Of a stretch of 64,000 bases of DNA, positions 49,601-61,085 are shown piece by piece. Every line of letters starts with the position of its first letter. The stretch's first letter is position 1. A model generated the notes under the pieces. That model had not been told where the DNA came from, did no database searches, and saw only the letters and a program-made list of their open reading frames with translations. Where the stretch lies: assembly GCF_001649575.2 (NCBI RefSeq), contig NC_051430.1, positions 18,247,063-18,311,062 on the forward strand. The letters are read 5' to 3'. Source of the stretch: Kryptolebias marmoratus (lineage: Eukaryota; Chordata; Actinopteri; Cyprinodontiformes; Rivulidae). The position numbers and the translations under genes were made by a program.

Positions 49601-52600
49601 TTCTCCATTGAAACACACTGAGCTCTCCTCAGTTCTTTCAGAAACATTGTTTCTAATCTACTTCAGCATACTGACTTTATTTTTGTCTCCTTATGCTCCT
49701 TTTAGCTTTTAACTACAGTTCTGCCAGTTTCAGCTGGTAGCTACCATTTTGCTAACTTTAGCTTGTAGCTACGTTTTTGCACATTTTAGCTTTTTTGCTG
49801 TGGTTTCGCTAATTGTACCTGTTAGCAATGACTTTGCTGATTTTTGTTTCTACCTGCATTTTTGTTCATTTAAGGTTTTTTTTATTATAATGATTTAGCT
49901 TTTACCTATGGTTTTGTAGATTTTAGCTTTCAGCTATGATTTTGCTTTTCGCTGTATTTTGCTTCTAGCTATGATTTTGCCAAATTTGGTTCAGTTTTTG
50001 TTTCAACAGTTTAGTTTAATATTTTTCAAGATTTTGAGCAAAGTCCCTCAGCTCTCAGCGTTTCTTTTTCTAGCTATGAACTATTCTTCCACAAACTGCT
50101 TAGTAATAATATTCATCTGTTTTGTTTCTTCTCTGCATTGCACAAAGCAAGATTTTGAAATCAAATTTAGTAGATAAATAAGAAAAAAAATCAACTTAGT
50201 GAAACAAAGAACAAAAAATAGTATCAGATACTTTTGTTAAAAATAAAAAAAACAACTGAAAATCAACATGTTAAACATCCAGAACTCATACTTATCTTTA
50301 CTGATTATAACAAAACCGCTGAGATGTGACATTTTTTTATCATGTCCTATGTAGCATCTGATTTTTGGTTTCTAATAGTAGTGTCTGTTTTCAATGTTTC
50401 ATCACTTTGTTGCACTCATCAGATAGATACACGATTTGTACTCTCACCTGTATGCTGTGCACACTGTCTATAACACCAGGGTTTTCCTCACATCCCTATT
50501 TACTGATTTTTTATTTGTTCGTGCAGATGTTCTAACAGCAGACCCATGATGTGTACAAGTATCAGCAAGTCACCTCAGTCTTTTATCAAACTGTAAAACA
50601 CTGATTTAAATGAATCATAGAGAAAAGTGTCAGTGGGACTCTACCGATAGCAGTTATTTGTAAAAGGGTTGTAGCTGGAGAGAGCCAGGAGGACCCCAAA
50701 GCCTGGACCCAGAGAGAAGAATATCTGAGCTGCAGCATCCACCCAAACCTGCAAAAAAAAAAAAAAAAAAACAGACAGAAACTCTTCATCCCCTCATTCT
50801 CCTCTCAAAACTTCACAACACCATCATTTAATGTGAGTGTGTTGCTGTTGCTATATGTGGTTTGGCTGAACGGAGAGTTGTTGGGTTGGTCGTGTAGGGA
50901 GGGTGAGGCGCTGCACAGCTGAAAGCAGGGAGATCTGAAGAGGAGCTCGCGCTCGGCAATAAAAAAGAAGAGAGGAGCGCCGGGCATCAGCGAGTGAGAC
51001 AGAAAGGGAGGCCTTTGTCAACGGGCAGAAAATCTAAACCAATTATGCATCTTATTATCCTGCTCTGTGGCTTATTTATGCATCTCATTTCATCTCATCC
51101 ATATTCTCCCCCAAACAAAGCACTCACACATGTTTAGTGAACGACGACAGAGAGCCGGATGAAGGTGAGGACATCGTTTTGTAGATGGTATAAAGAATCT
51201 TTACAACTAGTGACTAAGAGGAGGTTGTTAAAATAGGTAAAAAAAAAAAAAAACCTGTTCATCAAAAATTCCTCTAAAGCTCTTTTTTTACTTTTAAAAA
51301 CCACACTGCGTGCATGGTGTTTCGCCTATATCTGGTGTTTTAAATGAAGGATTTTGTTCCTTTACATTAATAGTAAGTGATTCTATAGGAAAACTGAAAC
51401 ACGAGGCATGACCACAGTCACCATAAACTTATTTAACTCTGCACAAACTCACACTGGTCTCCAGCAGCTTGTCCCACTGAGGTTTTAGATAAAACTCCAC
51501 TCCCCTCCAGGCTCCTGGCAGAGTGGCACCTCGAATCAGCAGGATGAAAAGTACAATGTAGGGCAAAGTGGCGGTCACCCACACAACCTGCGGGGCAACA
51601 GAGAGATGAGCCGTGGAAGTTAAAGACGAGCTGTGATAATGTCCCGTGCTGTTACCTTCCCTGATGTCTTCACTCCCTTCCAGAGGCTGAAGTAAACTAT
51701 GGTGAAAATGAGAAAAAGGCAAAGCATGAGCTGCCAGCGAACACCCCCAACGTCTCTCAGCCCTGAAGCCTTGTGGATCTCCAGAACGTTTCTCCTGTCA
51801 AAACCAAACAAATCATCAGGTTTTCATCAAGCAAGAGCTTCAAAAATAACCAACCTGGCAACATCTGTGAGGGGCTGTTACAGGAAAACTATTTATAGTT
51901 GTGTGGGTTTTTTGCTACTCACACTTACATGCACTTACGTGTAAAATTCCTCTGCTGGAGACCTGGAGGAATTGGTCCAAGTGACGTTGTCCGTGCCAAA
52001 GTAGTTGGTGCAGTCGGGGGTGTTCCACACGTTGTCGCAGTTTGTCCAAGGCAAGATGCTGGAGAAGGAGGAGTAGAAGTAGAAGAGGGCCCAGGCGATG
52101 ATGGTGTTGTAGTAGAAGGACACGTACAGAGCAATGATACAGATGGCATATCCTATACCTGAAAGAAGAAGTCACGCTGGGCTTTGACTGATTTAGTTTT
52201 ATATATATATTTCTGTTTGTCTGTTTCTGAGCAGCTCAGTTCTGAGTCGTATACCTTTAAAAATGGGACAGATGTGTTTCCATATGGATATGGCTCCGGT
52301 TCTGTGGAACTGCCCCAGCGCCAGCTCCATGTAAAAGAGGGGCACGCCGCCAAAAATGGCCATCAAAACGTAGGGGATAAGGAACGCTCCTGCACAGAGA
52401 TGCACGATGGTGCGAGTTAGTGAAGCTGCCTTATCCAAAAGCAACAAACTGAGGACATTCGTGAAGCTGAATCTGACTTAAATTCACTGAATACTGGCAA
52501 CAGCTTTCAGAAACTACAGGAAAATGTTTCAAAACAAATCTCTTTTCAATCCTAATATTATTGCTTTCACATTTTCTTTGAAATTCTTCTCATAATCTTC

Positions 52601-53251
52601 CTATTTCTTATTTTGTAGGTCTTTTTTTGCCATTACAAATGTATTTTTAATACCTTTTTTTACATTTAAATATAAATTTGAATCATTTTGTTAGAAGGAT
52701 CACCCACATACACTGATTTACAAAACAACCACACATGAAAGTAAACAAATCTGTGCAGGAAATTAAACAAATATTAATCATTTGTTCACAAAAAAGGCTA
52801 CTTTTTCTTGATCTTGAAGGATTTTTATTAAAGTAAAACGCCTACATTTTTAAATTAAAATTTAAAGATGCAAATTGGGAAAGAAAACTAGTAAAAAGTT
52901 TTTTGTTGGACATTTCAGACTTGTGCGTATTTTGGCACCATGGACAGTTCCTGCCGTCAGGCGGTTTTCTGAGACACTTTCGAGTTATTTGGAGATTTGA
53001 TCAAATAGTCAAAAGTATAATAGCTGGAGTTATAAAACTCCTGACTCAAAAACCAACTCACCGCCTCCGTTCTGGTAACAAATGTACGGGAATCTCCAAA
53101 CGTTGCCCAGGTCCACCGCGAAGCCGATGACAGACAGGAGGAAGTCCATCTTTTTGCTCCATTTGTCCCTGGAGTCCGTCTGCGTCGGGACCGGCGCCGG
53201 GACGGCGCTGTTGGGGCTGCAGGCCGGGTTCGGGGAGCCCTGCTGGGTCAT
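46668..53251 (-). CDS. slc6a4: Sodium-dependent serotonin transporter (SLC6A4-like)
   Basis: SLC6-family, 12-TM, Na+/Cl--coupled monoamine transporter of SERT type. Thirteen coding exons: 53062-53251, 52255-52389, 51939-52158, 51656-51794, 51453-51587, 50645-50748, 48936-49063, 48703-48815, 48420-48551, 48133-48232, 47945-48045, 46882-47049, 46668-46778. They total 1776 nt, 591 residues; the N-terminus is about 50 residues shorter than in human SERT. SERT-specific blocks are [15 protein letters not shown] in EL2, [11 protein letters not shown] in TM6, [10 protein letters not shown] and [14 protein letters not shown]47 (human D98) and the chloride ligands Y70, Q, S, N and S are kept, as are the EL2 cysteines and one DNVTW glycosylation site. 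Human positions Y95, I172 and A441 are F44, V121 and G here, as in DAT and NET. Start ATG at 53251; end NTSVCL. Probably one of the two teleost paralogues (a or b not decided). Confidence 0.93.
47214..47428 (+). repeat. Dispersed ~220-bp repeat, copy E
   Basis: In an slc6a4-like intron. Shares AATGACTCTCAGCTACTACT, CACCAAATTTCAGCTCA, TTGGCTGTGGCAGCCATCTT, AATCAGTTGTAGATGTGCAT and ATATTTTGCTAACAGAC with the other copies. Confidence 0.85.
49690..49985 (+). repeat. TTTTAGCTTTTAGCTA-type degenerate tandem repeat, locus 1
   Basis: Runs of variants of TTTTAGCTTNNAGCTANNNTTTTGC with a period near 25-35 bases, in the slc6a4-like intron between exons 50645-50748 and 48936-49063. Strongly T/pyrimidine-skewed and recurring at 56935-57610. 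Confidence 0.7.
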
Positions 53252-53658
53252 GACCGCCGCGGTGAGGAGAGTCAGAGAGGAGCCGCTCCACGGAGAGGAG
53301 GACGGTTCTGCTGCACTGATGACGGGACTGACGGAACCGAACCGAGGGGGGAGGAGACACTTGGAGACACCTGATGCTGGAGGAGGACAGATGGAAGAAG
53401 GTCTCTGCTGCTCAGACTGATCTGGAGCCGAGCAATAAGTTTACCCTTTGACTGGTGGCTTTGACTTTTCTGGTTTAATTTAACTTTACATGTTAAAATA
53501 AAAACAAGAATGATTCACACAGAAAAAAAACAGGTGCTCCGGTGCATCTGTATGAGGTGTATCAGGCTGGAGGAAAGTGGGGCCCCTGCAGGCTACCTTA
53601 GGGGCTCGATCTCAGCATCATCTTTTTAATGCATCCAGATGACAAAACTGAACTTGTG

Positions 53659-53670
53659 CACGTGCACGTG
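53659..53670. promoter_or_regulatory. Two adjacent CACGTG E-boxes
   Basis: CACGTGCACGTG at 53659-53670, inside the near-palindromic GTGCACGTGCACGTGCAC, about 410 bases upstream of the transporter start codon. CACGTG is the canonical site of USF, MYC/MAX and CLOCK/BMAL1 type bHLH factors; use here is inference. Confidence 0.4.
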
Positions 53671-56079
53671 CACTTTTCAAGGTGTCTCACACAGAGCAGA
53701 GCTGCTCCTAGCTTTAGAGTAACACCCACAGTCTGAAGTACAGAAAACTACAAGCTTACCATCTGAAACAACAACATCGTCTACAGCTTCTTTAACTAGT
53801 CTTTGGTGCACAGGTGCTCTGTTTAAACTCTGCTGTTCTTATTGTTTCTTAAGCTAAAACCTGTGCTCAAAAATGCAGATTTTATGAAATATAATAGGTC
53901 TTCTGATAGAGTCTACATTCATAAAAAGCTTCCGCTGCATGATGAAGGTGAAAATACACAGAAAAAAATACATAAATAAAATTATTACAACTACTATTAC
54001 TGCAAAGGAAAAAAAGGAACATTAACAAACTGTTGCAGCTCAAAATAAATAAATTCATTTGTAAAACATAACTGGGAAAAAAAGTCGAAAACAGATTAAA
54101 CTAAAATGCACCAGAAGCCTTTGAGCAGTGTTAGCTTCAGCTCATTAAAAGTCTTTCCAGTGATGTGGGTTTGCACCGTATAGGTAAAAAAGCAAAACGT
54201 TCTTTTATCAAAGCAATAATTTTATTTTTGGGCCTGGAACTTAACACCAAACACTTTACTTCCCACCAAAAACTGTAGAGTTATACAATGATGACAACAT
54301 GCAAAGAAGGAGGAAATCAGACATAAAATGAAGAAGACAATGTAAAAAAAAAAATCATAAAAAGAGCAACTCTAGTTTGCTTTTCAAAGAATAATAAAAC
54401 TAACATCAGTTAGAGAGAGAGAGGAGCCGCTGAAGTTCCTCTGTGGACGGGACACGTCCTGAAACAGGACGAGAGACATCAGCACCAGCAGGACATCGTC
54501 ACCTGAAGGACGACTAGTTGTCCACCTGTTTGTCCTGCTGTCACATGATGTACTGTCTCACTCACCTGTAGGTAGGAAATGAGTTTACTGACATTTCTAG
54601 AATAATAATAAGAAGAAAGTGTCACATATAACCGCTGATAACTAATAATACTAAAATATTAGAATAATAATACTGAAATGTTATAATTGTTCCCTCCGAG
54701 TGAGAAATTTAGAAGGATGAAACTGCAGCTTAATGTGTGGAAAAAAAAATAGTTTGTTGTTTGTTGTTAAATAATCCTAGAACCTGTCAGGAATATTTCA
54801 ACTTAGCTCAAAAATCAAATCATGCATTTGACAAATTATTAAAATAAAATGTAAGAATGTGGAGTTTTTGAAAAAAAGGCACAGATGCGATATAGGTTGG
54901 ATTGTATACCAAACAAATATTTTATTAAGAATTGTGGATTTTTCTTTTCTAAAATATATGTCAGTGTGAAAAATAAGCATAAATGAAAGTAAAATGCAAA
55001 GTTAGATCATAGGAACCAGATTACCAGCCTCCCTTATAGTCATGGTTTATTTGTTTTCCTTCTTTCCACCTCAGATGATCAACAACAGATTGACAACATT
55101 AGTGTAGAAGAAACATTTTGCTGAGGGTAAGAAGGCAGTGGGTTGTGCAGCCAAAGTGAAGGGGGCCCCTGAGGGCCACCCAGCGACGCTGCCTGCTGGA
55201 TCTGCAGCCACACACATGAGCAGAAGAACATCAGACTGACAGAAGTCTGGATCAGCCTGTCGACTCCAATCACACGTGTGCATGTTGGCTCACAGGCGAG
55301 ACGTGGACTCAACATGGCGTTGTTGCGCTGAAGTAATCTGAAAGACCTCTGACATCTTATTTAGACGAGGAAAGTTGCTCCTGCACCCTGTTCCCTTTGA
55401 GCCTCATCTGTCATCTCTTTAGATTCCTTCAAACACAGTTTTGTTTTTTCTCTACACTCTAGCTCGTGTTGTTTCCTTCTTTCTTTTTAAATCTCGAGCT
55501 GCTGCAGTTCAAAGGAGCAACCAGGAGCTGTGCGGGTTGACGTGTTGAAACTGTAAATACTTCAGAGCCCTGCATGAATGTTCAGTGGAGCCGAGCTGAC
55601 ATGTTTGACACAAACACGCTTAAACGTCTTTGTTTTGTCCTGATAGCTGATTACTGAGGCAAGAGTCCTGCTTTGACATTTCACAGGATCGCTCTCTATA
55701 ATAATATACAACCACTGCAGAGTGTGTCGTCCCTGAGAGGGAGTCCTGGGTTAAAGATGCTTTATGGGGGGGGGATCAGCTCCGCTCATGTCAGTCTGTC
55801 ATGTTGTGTTATCGCTTCGTCTTTTCACCACCTGACCCCCCTGACAGCTCGGACCTGCAGGCAGAGGTGCACCGATGGACCCCCACCACCACCACCCCCC
55901 CGGAGCCCCTCACACTGGAGTGCAGTGGAGCCTGCTGCAGCTCCTCAGCTGTGGCTCAGAAAGCCCTTCACTCAACATGAGCTGCACACGAGGGGCTAAA
56001 CTGTTGCCACATTTCAAGTAAAAGATGAAAACTCACAATCCGTTTGGGTTTGCTGGTTCTACCGGGTGTGGGTGTGTGG

Positions 56080-56160
56080 GTGTGTGGGTGTGTGTGTGTG
56101 TGTGNNNNNNNNNNNNNNNNNNNNNNNNNNNNNNNNNNNNNNNNNNNNNNNNNNNNNNNT
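56080..56160. repeat. GT-rich microsatellite with assembly gap
   Basis: GT-rich repeat running into 55 unknown bases (56105-56159). The gap most likely reflects an unresolved continuation of the repeat. Open frames running through it are meaningless. Confidence 0.9.
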
Positions 56161-56189
56161 GAAAACACAAATTGCACTATTGCCATCTC

Positions 56190-56285
56190 CTGGACAGTAC
56201 AAGTCTCTTTGAACTTTGTGTAAAAAAAAACGTTGCCATAAACTGGGATTGAACCCGCAACCCTCCAAATGCACACTGGATGTAA
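56190..56285 (-). mobile_element. Possible SINE fragment with B box
   Basis: On the minus strand GGTTGCGGGTTCAATCCCAG contains a good RNA polymerase III B box (GGTTCAATCC). No A box or cloverleaf is found at the right distance, so it is not a tRNA gene; a truncated tRNA-derived SINE head is the simplest reading. Confidence 0.35.
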
Positions 56286-56660
56286 TGATGTACTGCTGTT
56301 TGTTTTCTTTAACTAAACTGTACCAGATATTTGTAAGAACTGATGTTACATGTATGTTTAAACTTTTAAAAGCATAAAGACTTGTCCAGTTTATTCACCT
56401 GTGGTGTGTTTTTATTCATCACGATTGAATTTAAGCCCAAACCTTGGCTTTAGAGGCCTAATTTTTCAATGCATCAAGAAACAGGTACTCTAGAAATTGT
56501 GCCAGGAGTCGTATATGAATAAAAACGTTAGCAAAGCCCGACAACAGTTTCTCTTACTTAGGAAAAAGAATAAACTGATGATAACTTTTGTCCTCTTCTC
56601 AAATCTTTAGACTCTCTCCCTGTGAGGAAATCCTGTCATGCATGTCATTCTATACATTGA

Positions 56661-56676
56661 CCACCAGAGGGCGCCA
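56661..56676 (+). promoter_or_regulatory. Candidate CTCF-binding site
   Basis: CCACCAGAGGGCGCCA matches the CTCF core consensus CCASYAGRKGGCRS at every position. It lies between the divergent transporter and sgsm1 promoters. Motif evidence only. Confidence 0.5.
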
Positions 56677-56934
56677 ACATAAAACCTTTTCTTGTTTTTA
56701 AAGAGCACAAAACTCAACTTTACATCCCTTTAAAATACTTTCACACCGTGTGCTCTGACTTGTCCCCTGCTATAATATCAGTTATTAGGCTACAGATTAA
56801 TATATGATAAAGTCATGTCTTATCTTATTAATCTTCACTGATTCTGAGAAACATCATTAGTGGAGTTTCAGCTGATTGCATTATATAAATGAGACATTTT
56901 AAAGGCACCTCACTAAAAGCTGAGCAGCTATGCA

Positions 56935-57615
56935 GACTGCAGTTAGCAGTTAGCTAGCCTGTTGCTACTTTTAGTTTTCAGCTAGCTTTCTGCTGCATTT
57001 AACTAGCTATTTGCATCCTATAGCTTTTGGCTAGCCCTTTGCTAGTTTTAGCTTTTAGATAGGTTTTGCTTCTTTTTTTCTTCCTTTCTTTTTTTTTGCT
57101 TTTAGCTAGCCTTTTGCTACTTTAAAGTGGCTTTTTGCATCTTATAGCTAACTAGCTTTTTGCTACTTTTAGCATTTAACTAGCTTTTTGCATCCTATGG
57201 CTTTAGGCAGTTTTTGCTTCTTCTTTAGCCAGCATTTTGCTTCTTTTAGCTAGCCTTTTGCTACTTGTGGCTTTTAGCTAACTTTTTACATCTTATAACT
57301 TTTGGCAAGACTTTTGCTACCTTTAGCTTCTAAGTAGTTATTGCTGTTTTCTTTTTCTTTTTTCTTTTTTGCTTTTAGCTAGCCTTTTGCTATTTTAGCT
57401 AACTTTTTACATCTTAAAGCTTTTAGCTAGCTTCGTGCTACTTTCAGCTAGCCTTCAACGACCTTTAGTTTTTAGGTAATTTTTGCTTATTTATTTATTT
57501 ATTTATTTATTTATGTTTTTCGCTACTTTCAGCTAGTCACAGCTACCTTTAGCTTTTATGTAATTTTTGCTCATTTATTTATTTCTGTTTTTCGCTACTG
57601 TCAGCTAGCCTTTAG
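56935..57615 (+). repeat. TTTTAGCTTTTAGCTA-type degenerate tandem repeat, locus 2
   Basis: About 680 bases built from variants of TTTTAGCTAGCNTTTTGCTAC and TTTTTGCATCTTATAGC, with period near 25-35 bases, interrupted by C/T-rich runs and a (TTTA)n stretch at about 57485-57515. It ends immediately before the GC-rich sgsm1 first exon. Confidence 0.75.
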
Positions 57616-57835
57616 CTCTTTCATCTCTTCGCCCCAGCTGTTCTCCTCTCAGCTCGGTGTTAGCCTCCCGGCAGCCTCCACGGCTCCTCCGGCTGAGCCT
57701 CGGTGATGAAGCCGCTCCTCCGGCAGCTCGGTGTGTCTTTAAGAGGCGTGTGTTCAGCAGAGGAGGAGTCCTCCTCATCTTCATCTCACTGCGCGGAGCA
57801 GCACTCAGACTCTGGGAGGACAGGAGGCAGGATCC

Positions 57836-58036
57836 ATGGCAACAATCATGGCAGGTGGGAGAACAGGACCACAACTCATTCTCTTTTCATAAAAACAAAA
57901 CAAAACAAAAGAACTACATATTTGTTTTTGTTCAGCTGACGGACGCGGCCGGGTGGTTTCAGAGAGTAAAACAAACATGTTGTGTGTTTCAGAAGCAGAG
58001 ACCCGTCAGAAGCTGCTGCGCACCGTCAAGAAGGAG
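57836..58036 (+). CDS. sgsm1: Small G protein signalling modulator 1, first two coding exons (partial)
   Basis: SGSM1 is a RUN- and TBC-domain protein that interacts with Rab and Rap GTPases in vesicle traffic. Coding exon 1 is 57836-57854 (19 nt, ATG in a good Kozak context ATCCATGG) and exon 2 is 57993-58036 (44 nt). Joined in phase they give the 21 residues MATIMAEAETRQKLLRTVKK plus E, matching the known SGSM1 start AEAETRQRLLRTVKKEVKQI; SGSM2 differs here (KEKLLWNVKKEV). The remainder, beginning with the RUN domain, is not found before the window end, so the next intron is at least 5.9 kb. The GC-rich 5' UTR (57620-57835) contains an upstream ATG in another frame. Confidence 0.8.
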
Positions 58037-58386
58037 GTGGGTGTTTTCACATCATATCCCGGCGGAAAAACAAACACTTTGCTCTGTTTAAGGTCGTGTA
58101 GTTCACTTCTCAGCTGTGGACTCCTGTAGCTGCACTCCCTGCTGCTGAGGAGGAGGAGGAGGAGGAGGAGGAGGAAGAAGCCTTCCTCTGGAGCAGTCTG
58201 TTGAAAACAATAACAAATAGATAATAACTCCATGATACTTGGAATAAAATCCAGGTTGGTTGTTGTTCTCATTCTGAGAGCTGCAGCTCAGGGATCAGTC
58301 AGGTGAAGAAGCTGCATGAAGGAACCAGATTGTTTGTGGTGGTCAGCCTTGTGCCAAACCATTTGGATGTTTCATTTGGACTCAAA

Positions 58387-58388
<2 letters not shown>

Positions 58389-58420
<32 letters not shown>
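58389..58420. repeat. (GT)n microsatellite
   Basis: Thirty-two bases of uninterrupted GT in the proposed sgsm1 intron. Confidence 0.95.
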
Positions 58421-58421
<1 letters not shown>

Positions 58422-60234
58422 GCCTGCAGTGTATGAGAGGCCTCTCAGGACATAATCGATGAGTTGTCTTGCGGCGAGTGGACGTTAATCTGAAAGCAGC
58501 TCCGGCTGATTCGATCATCTGGGTTTCTCCAGTAACTCGGGAGTGAAGCAGATCTCTCGAATGATGAATTAGTCAGTCCTGACATTTTAAACCCTGACTG
58601 GGTTTCCTTATGGGACGCTGATGGTCGCAGCTGATCATGAAGCTCGTCCCATCAGGTCTCTGCTGATGGTTTTAAATCCGGTTGTAGCAGAAAATAAAAA
58701 TACTGAACTCTCAGGTTTGATTGTTTCCACGGGAACATCTCGTGTGTCGTTGGGTGTTTAGAACTATTGCTTCAATCCTGTCGTGATTTTACTTGATATG
58801 AAATAGGACTGATGCTGAGATGCATCCATTTGGAGGAAGGTTAGTTCATTAACTCGGGCTCACTTCAATTTTTATTGTTATTATTATTTTTCCTGAACCC
58901 GTTCAGCGCGACTCGAGTGTTGGAACCACGAAAAGAGCTGAATGTTTAGAACAGAATAAACTTTTTAAAAACTTCTTCTTAAGATGATCAAAACTACAGA
59001 TTAAAGTTAATTACAAAATAAGATTCACTGAAGAAACATATTGGTAATAAAATGATTCTCCTGTTAAGCTAATGCCCTGAAGCTAACTGTCTTTCAGGCT
59101 AGCTCAGTTAGCATAATATTTTCAAGATAAATCTGGGCATTTTTTGAGTTTTTTTAATCTTTGGTTCTCATGTTTTTTTACATAATACTTCCTTCTAGAA
59201 ATATTTTCAGTCACTTTTACCAGTTTTAAAATCAAATGTCAGATTTTAAATCCTACTTTTTAAGTAAATTAGCTCTGTCAGCAGCTTCTTCTGAAGCTTA
59301 ATTAATGCTAAAGTTAGCTCATGAATCGTAACATTTAAAAAAAACAGTGTTTGTTGTTTGAGTTCGTTTTAATTTTGAATGTTAGCCCTTAAATCTGAAT
59401 TTATGAACCTTCTAATATATAATAATATCTAGTCTTAATTAGCTATTTTAATTTAAAATGGTATTTTTGTGGTGTTGATAGCGCTGAGACTCAGTAATTA
59501 GTTAGCTGTAATGCTCAAGATGAATTGAAATGAGATTAAATGAGATTATTGACGAACTAACACTGACACAAAAACATAAGCTTGTATTATTTATAAAGTC
59601 AGGTATTGCTCCGTTGTGTTTTCAGTGGCTTTCAGGTGTGTTTACTGTTGAGATTTGTTTGTTTCCCATCAGAAAAAAAAACCCAGTTTGCTCACCCACA
59701 ACCTCTCCAATAAACACCGGCAGACCGAGCTAATCTAAGGTCTCAGACAGTAAAGCCTAAAGTCAAGAAGAGGAGAATTAGCTGCTTTATTTGGGCAGAT
59801 TGGTACTTATTGACTTTCCCCAGTTTGATAAATCCAGAACACATTTTCTTCCCTCTCTTGCGAACCTGAATTTCAGATTGCTTCAGCAATTACTGCACTT
59901 TGTTTCTGGTGAACAAAACCACAGTAATCACTGGTAAAATGAAAATAATAAGGCTTTGGTCTAATTCCTCTTCCTTTGCATCCTGTTTGCAGTCTTATCT
60001 GTGGATACCAGGCGCTGCCCACAATTAAAACTTCGTTCTGAGGTTCGCTCATTGTTTTTACACAATGGTTCTGTTGGACTAGAAATCTAGTGCAGACTGG
60101 GTGGGTCTGTGGATGCTCCTAATTGGGGGTGGGGGTCTCTCTTTGATCTCAGATGGCAAAAATCCACAGTAATCAAGCTAAAGAATTATATTAAAAAACA
60201 GTATATGCAGCCATTGTATAAACCAGCCACTAGG

Positions 60235-61085
60235 GAGCACAGGCCAGTGTACCTCTTGTGTCGGTCCCAAGCTCGGGTAAATGGTGAGGGTTGTGTCAGG
60301 AAGAGCATCCGGCGTAAAACAGTTTGGCCAGAACTAACATGCGAGCTCATCTGAGCGACAGCATACAGGGTCAGTGGAGACTCGGCTTAACAACAACCAC
60401 CATTGGTGCTGTTGACAAACAGGGTGCCGGCGGAAATCATGCCGCCGTTAGTTGAAGACCACGAGGAGGGAAACGTCCCAGGAGACAAAGGGAGAAGAGG
60501 AAAGGAGTGTAGGGTAAGAAGGTAGATGTTTTAGATGTTTATGTGTGAAAGAGACCAAGTGGAAGGGCAGCATTGGGGCAGGGTTCAAGCTGTTTTACCA
60601 TGGTGTGGATAGGAAGAGAAACGGAGGAGGGGTGGTCCTGAAGGAGGAGTTAGCAAGAAATGTAGTCGAGGTACAAAGAGTGTCAGATAGGGTGATGCGT
60701 CTGAAGGTAGAAGTCAAAGGTCTGGTGCTGAATGTTGTCAGTGGTTCTGCTCCACAGGTTGGATGTGATGTAGAAGAATGGACATGTTGGTGAAGGAAAC
60801 AGAGGAGATGAGGAAGTGATGGGCAGGTTTGGTGTCAAGGAAAGGAACCAGGAAGGACAGATGGTGGTGGGTTTTGCCAAGAGGATGGAAATGGCTGTAG
60901 TCAACACCTATTTCCAAAAGAGGGAGGAACACAGGATGACCTATAAGAGTGGAGGCAGGAGGACGCAGGTAGACTCCATTCTGTGTAGAAGAGATAAACC
61001 TGAGGGAGATGTTGGACTGTAAGGTTGTTGCAGGGAGAGCGAGAATCAGTTCACAAGTCATCACATGTGGAAGGGTTTGTAACAT
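60235..61085 (+). mobile_element. RTE-like LINE relic (5' leader and endonuclease)
   Basis: The leader GTCAGGAAGAGCATCCGGCG (60294-60313) is a hallmark of a widespread fish non-LTR element. Downstream is an apurinic-type endonuclease region: VKETKWKG (QETKW motif), GFKLFYHGVDRKRNGGGVVL, MGRFGVKERNQEGQMVV, then VVNTYFQKREEHRMTYKSGG and TQVDSILCRRD. The blocks fall in different frames with stops between, so it is inactive. The reverse transcriptase domain is missing. Family assignment (RTE type) is from motif memory. Confidence 0.8.

Larger units (their letters stand above)
53252..57835. other. Divergent intergenic region between slc6a4-like and sgsm1
   Basis: Holds the upstream region of the transporter (left) and of sgsm1 (right). 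The 5' UTR exons of the transporter could not be recognised; GC-richer stretches near 54420-54540 and 55060-55320 are possible places. It also includes a tandem E-box, an assembly gap, a CTCF-like motif and a degenerate tandem repeat, each listed separately. Confidence 0.55.

Noticed and set aside
56236..56285. Possible tRNA gene on the minus strand
   Set aside because: A good B box but no A box, no acceptor stem pairing and no cloverleaf.
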